Assembly: GCA_001871325.1 (NCBI GenBank)
Contig: MNVA01000008.1
Coordinates: 1 to 40,520, forward strand
DNA: 40,520 bases
From: Ignavibacteria bacterium CG1_02_37_35
GTDB lineage: Bacteria; Bacteroidota; Ignavibacteria; Ignavibacteriales; Ignavibacteriaceae
Direction of reading: 5' to 3'
Shown: positions 17,478 through 27,033 of the stretch, piece by piece
Position numbering within the stretch: the first letter of the stretch is position 1
Layout of the letters: every line of letters begins with the position of its first letter
Made by a program: the position numbers and the translations under genes
The notes under the pieces: generated by a model
Database searches by the model: none
Seen by the model: the letters and a program-made list of their open reading frames with translations, nothing else
Told to the model about the DNA's origin: nothing

Positions 17478-18615
17478 GAATATTGATTTTGTCGAAGGAA
17501 GAAAACTCGGAATAGTTACAAACCACACTGCAGTACTCTCGAATGGAACACATCTTATTGACGCTCTTTTTGATTCGGAATTTAGAATAAAAATCACTGC
17601 CCTGTTCGGTCCCGAACATGGATTGCGCGGACAGGCGCAAGCTGGAGAAAATGTTGAAAATCTTATTGATGAAAAGACACGCGTGCCAATTTATTCTCTT
17701 TACGGAAAAGATAAAAAACCGACAAAGGAAATGTTGAAAAATGTGAATATGCTCATTTTCGATATGCAAGATGCCGGCGCTCGTTTTTACACTTATCTTT
17801 CCACTCTCTACTATTCACTCCAGGCGGCGGCTGAAAACAATATTCCAATTCTTGTACTCGATAGACCTAATCCTATTGGCGGTATTTACATTGATGGACC
17901 GATTCGTCAAGATTCATTAAACTCCTTCGTAGGAATTATTCCCGTACCAATAGCACACGGAATGACCTTTGGCGAATTGGCGAATTATATTAACGATGAA
18001 AATCTTTTGGGGAATAATTTGCACGCAGAACTTGCGGTCATGAAAATGAGAAACTGGAAGCGAAATTATTTTTTCGAGGACTTAAATCTTCAATGGATAA
18101 AGCCTTCCCCAAACATAACGAATTTAAATACTGCGATGCTCTATCCGGGAACTTGCCTGATAGAGGGGACAAATATTTCCGAAGGGAGAGGAACTGACGA
18201 ACCGTTCTTGACCATCGGCGCACCCTTCATCAAACCAAACCAGTTGGTCAAAGCATTGCGAAAGTTCAAATTTAAAGGATTAACTTTTGCGGAAGCTTCT
18301 TTTACCCCTAAAGATATTCCAAATGTTTCTGTAAACCCTAAGTATGAAGGAAAACTTTGCCGCGGCATTTCAATTAAAGTGACCGACAAAACTAAGGTTG
18401 AATCTGTAAAGTTCGGGATTGCGTTAATTTCTGTTTTGCATAAATTATATCCAAAAGAATTTTTATTTAAGGAAAAATCTTTCGATCTCCTTTCGGGAGA
18501 TTCTAAAATAAGAAGGCAGTTAGTAAAAAATATTTCGCCTGATAAAATTAATAAGTCTTACCTGAAAGAGCTTACCGTGTTCAAAGAAAAAAGAAAAAAA
18601 TACTTACTCTATTAA
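17374..18615 (+). CDS. namZ: Exo-beta-N-acetylmuramidase NamZ (DUF1343)
   Basis: Proteins of this family (formerly DUF1343) remove N-acetylmuramic acid from the non-reducing end of peptidoglycan fragments. The family hallmarks are clear: GRKLGIVTNHTAVLSNG, ALFGPEHGLRG, IFDMQDAGARFYTY, LDRPNPIGG and EGTNISEGRGT. I chose the ATG at 17374 because it begins directly with a signal peptide (IYIFMLVTLFFLQSIFGQ); an in-frame start at 17353 adds seven residues. The product should be exported. It overlaps the end of the NUDIX gene and is followed 9 bases later by a lipoprotein gene, so an operon with envelope functions is likely. Confidence 0.9.
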   Translation: MIYIFMLVTLFFLQSIFGQTGKNNVVTGADRLLSENIDFVEGRKLGIVTNHTAVLSNGTHLIDALFDSEFRIKITALFGPEHGLRGQAQAGENVENLIDEKTRVPIYSLYGKDKKPTKEMLKNVNMLIFDMQDAGARFYTYLSTLYYSLQAAAENNIPILVLDRPNPIGGIYIDGPIRQDSLNSFVGIIPVPIAHGMTFGELANYINDENLLGNNLHAELAVMKMRNWKRNYFFEDLNLQWIKPSPNITNLNTAMLYPGTCLIEGTNISEGRGTDEPFLTIGAPFIKPNQLVKALRKFKFKGLTFAEASFTPKDIPNVSVNPKYEGKLCRGISIKVTDKTKVESVKFGIALISVLHKLYPKEFLFKEKSFDLLSGDSKIRRQLVKNISPDKINKSYLKELTVFKEKRKKYLLY

Positions 18616-18624
18616 AGGATCATA

Positions 18625-19671
18625 ATGAAAAAATTACTTGTGCTGACGTTACTCTTCCTTCCCTTTTTTATCGGATGCAACAAAAACGAAGCACCGAAAA
18701 AAGTAGAAAAGACCTTTTCCACTACCTTCGATTCATCGGATATTAAAACCGTTCCGCTCTCCGATGCCACTTTTTCTTCAGTTGATTTAAGTTACGGATT
18801 AAAAAAAGGTTCCGTGTACGATTACCGTTTAACCAGCATTACCAATGATGATCAATCAATTGTGGCTGATACCTCTGTTTCACAAAAGATTAAGCAAGCG
18901 CTTACTTATTTGTTAAAATTATCAGTCAAAGATGTTGACAAAGACGGAGTAATGGAAATTGAGTTTATTTTCAGTTCCGTTAAACTTGATGCTTCCGGAA
19001 ATGGACAATCCTTCTCTTATCAATCGGGGAGGAAGTTATCGAACGATGAGAAATCAAGATATGCAGATTATGAAGCGATCATCAATAATCCATTTACTGC
19101 AAGAGTTGCGCCGAAGGGTGAAATTCTTGAATTCTTCAGAACCGATAGAATAGCAAACAAACTATTGGAATTAAAAGGGTTGAAAGATTCCGTTTCTATG
19201 GAAGAAAAGAAAATGCTTCAGCAACAAATATCGGAAGGCGCTTTAAGACCCCTGCTTACGCAAGTTTTTAGAAAATTACCCGATCAGCAAGTGAAGAAGG
19301 ATTCGAGTTGGACACTAACAAATCCTCCGGTTCAACTTCCCTTTTTTGAAATGACGAATACTCTGCAATTCAGAATAACCGGATTTGAAAAATATCACGA
19401 TGATAACCTCGCAGTCCTTGATGCCGGATTAACTTCAAAATACAAAATTTCTGAAAGAGCAAAGCAGGCAAAAGTTACGGTAAAATCTCCCTCCTATTCC
19501 GGCGAAGGGAAAATTTATTTTAACCTGTCGAAAGGATTAGTTGAGAGATCAAAAACTAATTTGTATTTGAGTATTGAAATGAGCATGAACACCCCTTCAA
19601 GAACCGGAGGGATGCAGAAAGTGACCCAAAAACAAATCACTAAAACAACTAATATTTTAGAACTGTTATAA
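18625..19671 (+). CDS. Lipoprotein of unknown function (DUF6263-like)
   Basis: The signal peptide KKLLVLTLLFLPFFIGC ends in a lipobox with Cys18, so the mature protein is lipid-anchored in the envelope. The rest (about 330 residues) is beta-strand rich with patterns such as YDYRLTSITNDD and GKIYFNLSKGLVERSKTNLYLSIEM, which resemble a family of Bacteroidota lipoproteins that I associate with DUF6263. No catalytic motif is evident. It follows namZ by 9 bases on the same strand and is probably co-transcribed with it. Confidence 0.75.
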   Translation: MKKLLVLTLLFLPFFIGCNKNEAPKKVEKTFSTTFDSSDIKTVPLSDATFSSVDLSYGLKKGSVYDYRLTSITNDDQSIVADTSVSQKIKQALTYLLKLSVKDVDKDGVMEIEFIFSSVKLDASGNGQSFSYQSGRKLSNDEKSRYADYEAIINNPFTARVAPKGEILEFFRTDRIANKLLELKGLKDSVSMEEKKMLQQQISEGALRPLLTQVFRKLPDQQVKKDSSWTLTNPPVQLPFFEMTNTLQFRITGFEKYHDDNLAVLDAGLTSKYKISERAKQAKVTVKSPSYSGEGKIYFNLSKGLVERSKTNLYLSIEMSMNTPSRTGGMQKVTQKQITKTTNILELL

Positions 19672-19734
19672 TTAGAGGTTAACTCATACAAAATCTCGAT
19701 CGAAGAACCACGCCCTTAACAGGCTGTCTTTAAA

Positions 19735-19830
19735 TGCAAATTGTAGAGCAAGATTGTCTCGCTCATTGCGATTAAAAATGTATCAACGATATTCATGCGC
19801 GAAATAAATTTCGTTCTACAATTATTGCAT
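19735..19830. repeat. REP/BIME-like pair of hairpins in opposite orientation
   Basis: Between the convergent lipoprotein and dcp genes, GTAG (19743-19746) leads into a hairpin spanning 19746-19764 (GAGCAAGA against TCTCGCTC). A second hairpin, CGAAA-TAAA-TTTCG at 19800-19813, is followed by CTAC (19816-19819), that is GTAG on the other strand. The outer flanks AATTGTAG and CTACAATT are also inverted. GTAG next to a hairpin, in inverted pairs, is the layout of REP sequences mobilised by RAYT transposases. Confidence 0.6.
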
Positions 19831-19867
19831 TTACTCTGAATCGCCGGGTTGTACAGAGACTAACCGG

Positions 19868-21970
19868 TTATTTCAATCCTCGTTTTTCTAATAAAGCATC
19901 GGTACCGGGCTTTCTTCCTCTAAACTGTTCATAAAGAACCATCGGATCATCGCTTCCGGCTTTTTGTAAAAGATTTCGGAAGGCTTTAGCTGTGGCTTTA
20001 TCGAACACATCATTTTTTTCTTTAAAGGCAGCGAAAGCATCCGCATCTAAAACAGCCGCCCATACATAACCATAGTAGCCGGCGGCATAACCGTCATCGG
20101 CAAAAATGTGCTGAAAATTTGTGCTCTGATAACGCGATTCGATCTCAGGGATCAGTCCATGCTTTTCTAACGATTCATGTTCGAATGTGAGTGCATCCCT
20201 TTTGTTCGTATCCGAAATTGTATGCCAATCCAAATCAAGTAATGATGCCGCCAGGTATTCAGTTGTTTCAAATCCCTGGTTGAAATGTCCTGCGGTTACA
20301 ATTTTATGTATCAGCTCATCAGGCATAGCTTCTCCCGTTATGTAATGTTTTGCATACATCTTTAGAACTACCGGGTCGGAAGCCCAATTTTCCATTACCT
20401 GAGATGGCATTTCTACAAAGTCAACCGGAACTCTTTTCCCTGATGGATAAATCGAAGTTGCAATCAAATAATGTAAAGCATGACCGAATTCATGGAAGAG
20501 TGTATTCACATCATCAAAACTTAAGAGCGCAGGTTTGTCTTTTGTCGGTTTTGTAAAATTACCAACATTATAAATTATAGGTGAAATAAATTTCCCATCT
20601 ATATTTGACTGGCTTGTAAACTCGCTCATCCATGCGCCGCTTCGTTTGCTGTCTCTGGGGAAATAGTCAATGTATAAAATTCCCACATGTTTGTCATCAG
20701 CTTCCTTGACTTCAAAAACTTTTACATCGGGATGGTAGACGGAAATATTTTTTAATTCAACAAATTGAAATCCATAAAGTTTTGATGCAACGCCAAATGC
20801 ACCGGCAATTACATTTTCAAGTTTGAAATAAGGACGCAGCATCTCGCCATCAAGCGAAAATTTTTCACTTCTCACTTTTTCAGAATAGTACCACCAATCC
20901 CATGGTTGTAGTTTGAATTTTCCGCCTTCGGTGTCAATCATTTTCTGCATATCTGCTGCTTCTTCACCAGCTTTGCTTAAAGCCGGCTTCCACAGATCGT
21001 TCAAGAATTTGTAAACATTTTCAGGATTCTTCGCCATATTAATTTCTAATCTGAAATCGGCATAGGTCTTATATCCCAGCAAATTTGCTTTTTCGACCCG
21101 CAATGATGCCATTTTAGTAAGAATATTTTTTGTGTCTAACTCATTGTTGTTATTGCCGCGGGTTAGATAGGCTTTAAATAATTTTTCTCTAAGTTCTCTC
21201 TTAGGAGAATATTGGAGGAATGGTGTCCAGCTTGGTCTTTGTAACGTAAAAGCCCACTTTCCTTCAAGTCCTTTTCCTTTAGCAGTTTCTGCCGCTCCTT
21301 GAACGACTCCTTCCGGCAATCCGGCAAGGTCATCTTTATTATTAATCACCAAGCCAATCGCATTGGATTCCTTAAGAATATTTTCAGCAAACTTTACCCC
21401 GAGAAGAGAAAGTTCCTCATTTATTTTTTTAAATTTTTCCTTCTCTGCCTTGTTTAGATTTGCTCCGCCACGAACAAAATCTTTATAATAGTTTTCTACC
21501 ACCACTTTCTGCTCTACTGTAAGCTCCAGTTTCTCCTTTTTTTGATAGATACTTTTGATCCGGTCGAAAAATTTTTCATTTAGATAGATCCCGTCAAAAT
21601 GTTTTGAGATCATTGGCGCAGTTTTCTGAGCAATTTCTTGAAGCGTTTCATTCGTGTTGGCTCCGTTTAAAGCGTTGAAAACATTATTGACCTTTGTAAA
21701 CAGTTTTCCGCTTTTTTCAAATGCTTCAATGGTATTTTTGAATGTAGCCTTTTCTTTATTGCTGATTATTTTCTCAACCTCAGCCATCTGTTGTTTCATT
21801 CCTTCCACATAGGCGGGCATAAAGTGTTCATCTTTTATTCGGTCGAACGGTGGAGTACCGAACGGAGTTTTCCATTCTTGAAAAAAGGGATTGTTCATTT
21901 TATTTTTATCCGATTGCATGGTAAATGCGCAAAGTAAGGTTAATAGAAAAACGCTTAAAATTATTTTCAT
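19868..21970 (-). CDS. dcp: M3 family peptidyl-dipeptidase Dcp
   Basis: A zinc metallopeptidase of 700 aa that releases dipeptides or degrades oligopeptides. The zinc site HEFGH is at about residues 493-497 (NTLFHEFGHALHYL), and the third ligand lies in the VEMPSQVMENW segment. The C-terminal substrate-binding part includes DDGYAAGYYGYVWAAVLDADAF, typical of Dcp-type M3 enzymes. A short signal-like N-terminus (KIILSVFLLTLLCAFTM) suggests export. AAGGAG precedes the ATG. It is transcribed alone, with a 306-base gap upstream. Confidence 0.92.
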   Translation of the reverse strand: MKIILSVFLLTLLCAFTMQSDKNKMNNPFFQEWKTPFGTPPFDRIKDEHFMPAYVEGMKQQMAEVEKIISNKEKATFKNTIEAFEKSGKLFTKVNNVFNALNGANTNETLQEIAQKTAPMISKHFDGIYLNEKFFDRIKSIYQKKEKLELTVEQKVVVENYYKDFVRGGANLNKAEKEKFKKINEELSLLGVKFAENILKESNAIGLVINNKDDLAGLPEGVVQGAAETAKGKGLEGKWAFTLQRPSWTPFLQYSPKRELREKLFKAYLTRGNNNNELDTKNILTKMASLRVEKANLLGYKTYADFRLEINMAKNPENVYKFLNDLWKPALSKAGEEAADMQKMIDTEGGKFKLQPWDWWYYSEKVRSEKFSLDGEMLRPYFKLENVIAGAFGVASKLYGFQFVELKNISVYHPDVKVFEVKEADDKHVGILYIDYFPRDSKRSGAWMSEFTSQSNIDGKFISPIIYNVGNFTKPTKDKPALLSFDDVNTLFHEFGHALHYLIATSIYPSGKRVPVDFVEMPSQVMENWASDPVVLKMYAKHYITGEAMPDELIHKIVTAGHFNQGFETTEYLAASLLDLDWHTISDTNKRDALTFEHESLEKHGLIPEIESRYQSTNFQHIFADDGYAAGYYGYVWAAVLDADAFAAFKEKNDVFDKATAKAFRNLLQKAGSDDPMVLYEQFRGRKPGTDALLEKRGLK

Positions 21971-22276
21971 TCTTTAACTCCTTAAATATTATGTTTGATG
22001 GATGTAAAAAATATGAACTTCTCTTAAATAAACAGCAAAAATATTGTGCTGAAAACGATAAAAATGTTTTTTCGAACTTTAAACTCGTTATATAACAAAG
22101 GATAACGAATGATGAAGTCATTGACTTTTCGAGATCCCCAAGCCCGGTTCATTATCCATTATTATTTTGAAGCCCAGCTCCACATGTGATCATTTTTTTA
22201 ACCACGGGAGCAAAACCTTAAGCCGGATAGACCGGAACCAAAATGTATGAATGAATATTTCTGCTTAGTCTTGAAT
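21971..22276. other. Gene-free stretch upstream of dcp
   Basis: No gene is supported in these 306 bases. They should contain the dcp promoter. Weak palindromes occur (GTTATATAAC near 22088, CACATGTG near 22182), along with a short stretch (22217-22258) with CCGGATAGACCGGAA and ATGAATGAAT that resembles the sequence following deaD (CCGGATAAACCGGAA at about 5867 and ATGAATGG at 5913). Confidence 0.4.
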
Positions 22277-23590
22277 TTAAACTTTTTGAACAACGATCCT
22301 CATTCCGTCAATTTGAATAACTTTAATCTTCTCACCTTTTTCGATATAATCTCCGGCAGTAACAACATCATAGCGCCTCCCGTTTATGATCGAGGTACCC
22401 GCCGGACGAAGCGTAGTAAAAGCTTCTCCCGTTTTATTCAAAAGATTTTCGTACGAAGGATGAGAGCTAAATCCTTTTTGGGAGGTATTCTCGTCCGACA
22501 AAATTAATCTATTAAAAGTTGTAGACTTTGGAAGATATTTCACTAATAAGAACATTAGAACGACTGAAAAGAAAAGAGCTGTCCCAAGTTGAATAATTGC
22601 AGTGTAAAGAATATTCGAGTCAAAATAAAATTCCGCGTTAAACAGAGAAAAGAAAATCGAACCGATAACTAATCCTATTCCCGCGATGCCTGCAATGCCA
22701 AATCCAGGGATGACAAATATCTCTAAAATCAATAGAACAATCCCAAGCACAAATAATAATATTTGAAATATTGAGGCGATCTGTAAGATGAATGAAGAAC
22801 CGAAGAAGAGTCCAAGTGCAATGAGTGAAATTGTCCCGGCAAAACCCCAGCCGGGCGTTTTTATTTCAGTATAAAGACCGACCAATCCGATCATAATAAG
22901 TAGAGAAGAAATTATGGGGTTATTTAAGAAACGAACAAATGATTCCGCCCAATTTTCATTTTCTGCTATCACAACAGCGTAATGAATATCGAATGCCGCT
23001 AAAACTTCTGAAAGATTTGCCACCGTCGTATCTGAGATTTGATATTTAAATGCCTCTGCTGAGGTAAGAGTAATAAGCGTGGTGCTATCATCTACACCGG
23101 GTATAACCACACGTTCATCAACCATCGCTTCTGCTATATCTGTTCTCCTTCCGTTTTTCTCTGCTGTAGAACGCATCTCGGAGCGCATATACGATTGATA
23201 TTTCTCCGACTGCTTCTGTCCCGTTTGATCAACCACCGTAGTTGCACCGATAGAACTACCGGGAGCCATCGCAATTTTTTTACAGGAAAGAGTTATCAAC
23301 GCTCCGGCAGAAATTGCGCGGTTTTTTACAAAGGCTATTGTTAAAACTTTGCTTTCCAGGATTGCATCTTTAATTTGTGTTGCAGCATCAACTCTGCCGC
23401 CGAATGTGTTTATCTCAAAAACGATGGCTTGCGCGCCTTGAGCTTCCGCATCTGAAATTACTCTTCTAACAAAAGGAGCTAATCCGAGATCAATCTCCCC
23501 TTCAATTTTTGCATGGAAAACTTTTTGCGCGCTAGTGAATGGAGATAGCGTTACAAAGAGTAAACAAAAGGCATATAATAATTTTTTCAT
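22277..23590 (-). CDS. NfeD-family membrane-bound serine protease
   Basis: This 437-aa protein has a signal peptide, then a ClpP/SppA-like protease domain with the nucleophile Ser94 in AISAGALITLS and a candidate catalytic Lys around 126-130 (GQKQSEKYQ). A cluster of membrane helices follows (about 210-345), and an NfeD OB-fold domain at the end (GEAFTTLRPAGTSIINGRRYDV). This is the full-length NfeD1b/STOPP architecture; homologues cleave stomatin-type partners and act in membrane quality control. No stomatin/SPFH gene is adjacent, so the partner would be elsewhere. It ends 306 bases from dcp and follows ribBA after a repeat-rich gap. Confidence 0.88.
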   Translation of the reverse strand: MKKLLYAFCLLFVTLSPFTSAQKVFHAKIEGEIDLGLAPFVRRVISDAEAQGAQAIVFEINTFGGRVDAATQIKDAILESKVLTIAFVKNRAISAGALITLSCKKIAMAPGSSIGATTVVDQTGQKQSEKYQSYMRSEMRSTAEKNGRRTDIAEAMVDERVVIPGVDDSTTLITLTSAEAFKYQISDTTVANLSEVLAAFDIHYAVVIAENENWAESFVRFLNNPIISSLLIMIGLVGLYTEIKTPGWGFAGTISLIALGLFFGSSFILQIASIFQILLFVLGIVLLILEIFVIPGFGIAGIAGIGLVIGSIFFSLFNAEFYFDSNILYTAIIQLGTALFFSVVLMFLLVKYLPKSTTFNRLILSDENTSQKGFSSHPSYENLLNKTGEAFTTLRPAGTSIINGRRYDVVTAGDYIEKGEKIKVIQIDGMRIVVQKV

Positions 23591-23725
23591 TTTTCAACCT
23601 GAATCTAATTCAAACTTATTTTCATTGGAAATATACAAAGAGTTGGTGAAAAAAATTAAGTGGCTTTTTGTCCCTGTGGTAAAGTTATCTCGCTACAAAG
23701 TCACGAAAACACGAAGGGCTTAACG

Positions 23726-23842
23726 AATTTATTTCTGTTTCCCCTTCTCCTTCAAAATCAAATGCCCCATTTTATCTCTTTTCGTTTCCAGGTAACGAAG
23801 ATTGTTTTCGTTCGGGAGAATTTCTATCGGGATGCGTTCTAC
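23726..23842 (-). pseudogene. Duplicated 3'-end fragment of ribBA
   Basis: These 117 bases match the end of ribBA (23996-24112) at about 111 positions, offset by 270 bases. The fragment keeps the reading frame and the stop codon (TAA at 23729-23731 on the minus strand) and encodes the last 37 residues with only two changes (Ala to Glu and Gln to Glu). It has no start or upstream domain, so it is a remnant. The duplication ends exactly at a CTAC next to a REP-like hairpin. Confidence 0.85.
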
Positions 23843-23851
23843 TTAAAATCA

Positions 23852-23967
23852 GCGTAGCCGTAAACGGCAACGCTGTATGAAAAAATCATCGTAAACGATG
23901 ATGACCAAAAATTTCATCCCGATTTATCGGGATTTATTCATGCAGCACAATCCATTTATGGTTGTGC
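23852..23967. repeat. Cluster of four hairpins with TAAA/TTTA loops
   Basis: Four consecutive inverted repeats lie within 116 bases: GCCG-TAAA-CGGC (23857-23868, extended by GCG/CGC), ATCATCG-TAAA-CGATGAT (23885-23902), ATCCCGA-TTTA-TCGGGAT (23916-23933) and GCACAA-T-CCA-TTTA-TGGTTGTGC (23945-23967). All have the same four-base loop on one strand or the other. The first is preceded by GTAG. They fill the space between the ribBA stop and its duplicated fragment. Confidence 0.75.
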
Positions 23968-23998
23968 GGTGTCTGTAAAAAAATCCGCTGTTATAAAT

Positions 23999-25213
23999 TT
24001 ATTTCTGTTTCCCCTTCTCCTTCAAAATCAAATGCCCCATTTTATCTCTTTTCGTTTGTAAGTAGCGAAGATTATTTGCGTTCGGGAGAATTTCTATCGG
24101 GATGCGTTCTACAATTTCAAGGTCATATCCTTTTAATCCGACTACTTTTTTAGGATTGTTGGTCAACAATTTTATTTTGCGGATACCAAGTTGAAGCAGA
24201 ATTTGCGCGCCTATTCCGTAGTCACGTAAATCAGCACGGAAACCGAGGGCTTCGTTCGCTTCGACGGTATCTTTTCCTTCGTCTTGTAAATTATATGCGA
24301 GTAATTTATTCGCCAAACCAATGCCGCGTCCTTCCTGCCGCATATATACGACAACACCGACTCCTTCTTCTTCGATCATTTCAATTGCACGGTTAAGCTG
24401 GTCGTGGCAGTCGCACCGCAAAGAATGGAAAACATCGCCTGTCAAACATTCGGAATGCATGCGAACAAGCACGGGTTTGGAGGAATCAATTTCTCCTTTA
24501 ACCAAAGCGAGGTGTTCTTTCTTCTCAACTTTATTTTGGAAGAGGAACATTCTGAAATTTCCTTTTGAAGTCGGAAGATTGATCTCTGTAATTTTTTCTA
24601 CAAGACTTTCTTTTTTAATTCGATACTGAATTAAATCTTTTACGGTAAGAACTTTTAAATTGAATTTTTCGGCAAGTTCAATAAGCTGCGGGGTGCGCGC
24701 CATCTCTCCATTGTCTTGTAAAATTTCACAAAGTACTCCGGCATGATTAAGTCCGGCAAGGCTGCACAAATCAACAACGGCTTCGGTATGTCCGGCGCGG
24801 CGAAGAACTCCTTCATCCATCGCGCGAAGGGGAAAGATGTGTCCGGGAACCGCAAAATCATTTCTTCTTGAATTAGGATCAATCATTTTTTTTATTGTTA
24901 CGGCTCTATCTGCCGCGGAAATTCCGGTGGTTGTTCCTTCAACGGCATCAACGGTTATGGTAAATTGCGTTCCGTGTAAAGCAGAGTTTTCATCAACCAT
25001 TAAGGGCAGTTCAAGTTCTTCCAGGCGTTTACCGGTAAGAGAAATGCAGACTAATCCTTTGCCGTGAGTGATCATAAAATTAATTATTTCGGGAGTAACG
25101 AATTCCGCCGCACAGACAAAATCGCCTTCATTCTCGCGGTCTTCGTCATCAATAATGATGATCACTTTTCCGTTTTTTATTTCTTCAATTGCTTCTTCAA
25201 CGTTACAAAACAT
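23999..25213 (-). CDS. ribBA: Bifunctional 3,4-dihydroxy-2-butanone-4-phosphate synthase / GTP cyclohydrolase II
   Basis: This fused riboflavin enzyme supplies both starting compounds of the pathway. The N-terminal RibB half (about 1-200) has DDEDRENEGDFV, THGKGLVC and RAGHTEAVVDL. The C-terminal RibA half (about 205-404) has the zinc-binding cysteines in MHSECLTGDVFHSLRCDCH and the RQEGRGIGL loop. At 404 aa the length is normal. Other rib genes are not nearby. I looked for an FMN riboswitch upstream and saw none. The 3' end is duplicated just downstream. Confidence 0.96.
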   Translation of the reverse strand: MFCNVEEAIEEIKNGKVIIIIDDEDRENEGDFVCAAEFVTPEIINFMITHGKGLVCISLTGKRLEELELPLMVDENSALHGTQFTITVDAVEGTTTGISAADRAVTIKKMIDPNSRRNDFAVPGHIFPLRAMDEGVLRRAGHTEAVVDLCSLAGLNHAGVLCEILQDNGEMARTPQLIELAEKFNLKVLTVKDLIQYRIKKESLVEKITEINLPTSKGNFRMFLFQNKVEKKEHLALVKGEIDSSKPVLVRMHSECLTGDVFHSLRCDCHDQLNRAIEMIEEEGVGVVVYMRQEGRGIGLANKLLAYNLQDEGKDTVEANEALGFRADLRDYGIGAQILLQLGIRKIKLLTNNPKKVVGLKGYDLEIVERIPIEILPNANNLRYLQTKRDKMGHLILKEKGKQK

Positions 25214-25280
25214 AGAGGGTAACCTTATGCTTTCTCTTTCAGAATATTTTCGTATTTAGATCAATTATACATGTGAACAA

Positions 25281-25500
25281 GAATGGATGAATGAGTGCAT
25301 GGATGAACGTGTAAATGGTTCAATAAGAAAAACTTTAATAATTCATGTGGTAAAATCTTAGCACAGACTAAAGTCCGTGCTACGGAATTTCAAACTATAA
25401 TATGTTTTTGTGTAACCGATTTAATAAAATAAATCCATCATTCAACCATACGTTCATGCAATCATTCAATCTTTTAATTGTCATTCATCCATCTATTCTC
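25281..25500. repeat. GAATG-type inverted repeat element (copy 3)
   Basis: The gap between yajC and ribBA holds no gene. The arm GAATGGATGAATGAGTGCAT (25281-25300) and an opposing arm (25433-25500) include a 12-bp perfect match: ATGGATGAATGA (25283-25294) against TCATTCATCCAT (25481-25492). A REP-like hairpin is nested between the arms. Confidence 0.65.
25360..25383 (-). repeat. REP-like hairpin with GTAG and a TAAA loop
   Basis: AGCAC-A-GAC (25360-25368), loop TAAA (25369-25372), then GTC-C-GTGCT (25373-25381) form a stem with one mismatch. CTAC at 25380-25383 is GTAG on the minus strand at the foot of the stem. The loop and foot match the hairpins at 19800 and 23857. Confidence 0.65.
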
Positions 25501-25502
25501 TA

Positions 25503-25823
25503 CTAATTTCCTTCTTTGGCTTGAGTAACAACGCCGATAGCAGATTTCTCAAACTTCATTTTAACGTTATCGGAAACTTTCAAAAGGATGGTTTTATCTT
25601 CAACGGTATCAACTGTTCCGTGAATTCCACTTAAAGTAATAACTTTATCTCCTTTTTGAATACCGCTGATAAGTTTTTCTTTTTCCTTAGCTCGTTTCTG
25701 TTGCGGACGAATGATCATAAAATAAAAAATTGCGAAAATAGCGCCGAACATTACGAGTGTGCTGATCATACTTCCGCCGCCGTCTTGACCGGGAGCAGGA
25801 GCCATAGCTATAAGATAATTCAT
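25503..25823 (-). CDS. yajC: Preprotein translocase subunit YajC
   Basis: A small (106 aa) inner-membrane accessory of the SecDF translocon. One membrane helix (STLVMFGAIFAIFYFMIIRPQ) is followed by the family signature RPQQKRAKEKEKLISGIQKGDKVIT and a small beta-rich domain. The start codon abuts the tgt stop, so the genes are coupled in the well-known tgt-yajC order. secD and secF, which usually follow, are absent here; ribBA lies next after a repeat-filled gap. Confidence 0.94.
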   Translation of the reverse strand: MNYLIAMAPAPGQDGGGSMISTLVMFGAIFAIFYFMIIRPQQKRAKEKEKLISGIQKGDKVITLSGIHGTVDTVEDKTILLKVSDNVKMKFEKSAIGVVTQAKEGN

Positions 25824-26981
<1,158 letters not shown>

Positions 26982-27033
26982 TCAATTATGATGATGAAAT
27001 TTACGGAAAATGGGACAGGTAAAAAAAGTTTTG

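Noticed and set aside
24321-25067. Plus-strand frames inside ribBA
   Set aside because: Low-complexity Ser/Pro-rich translations antisense to a well-recognised enzyme.
25214-25502. FMN riboswitch upstream of ribBA
   Set aside because: The conserved RFN core segments are not visible; the gap is filled by the GAATG arms and a REP-like hairpin.
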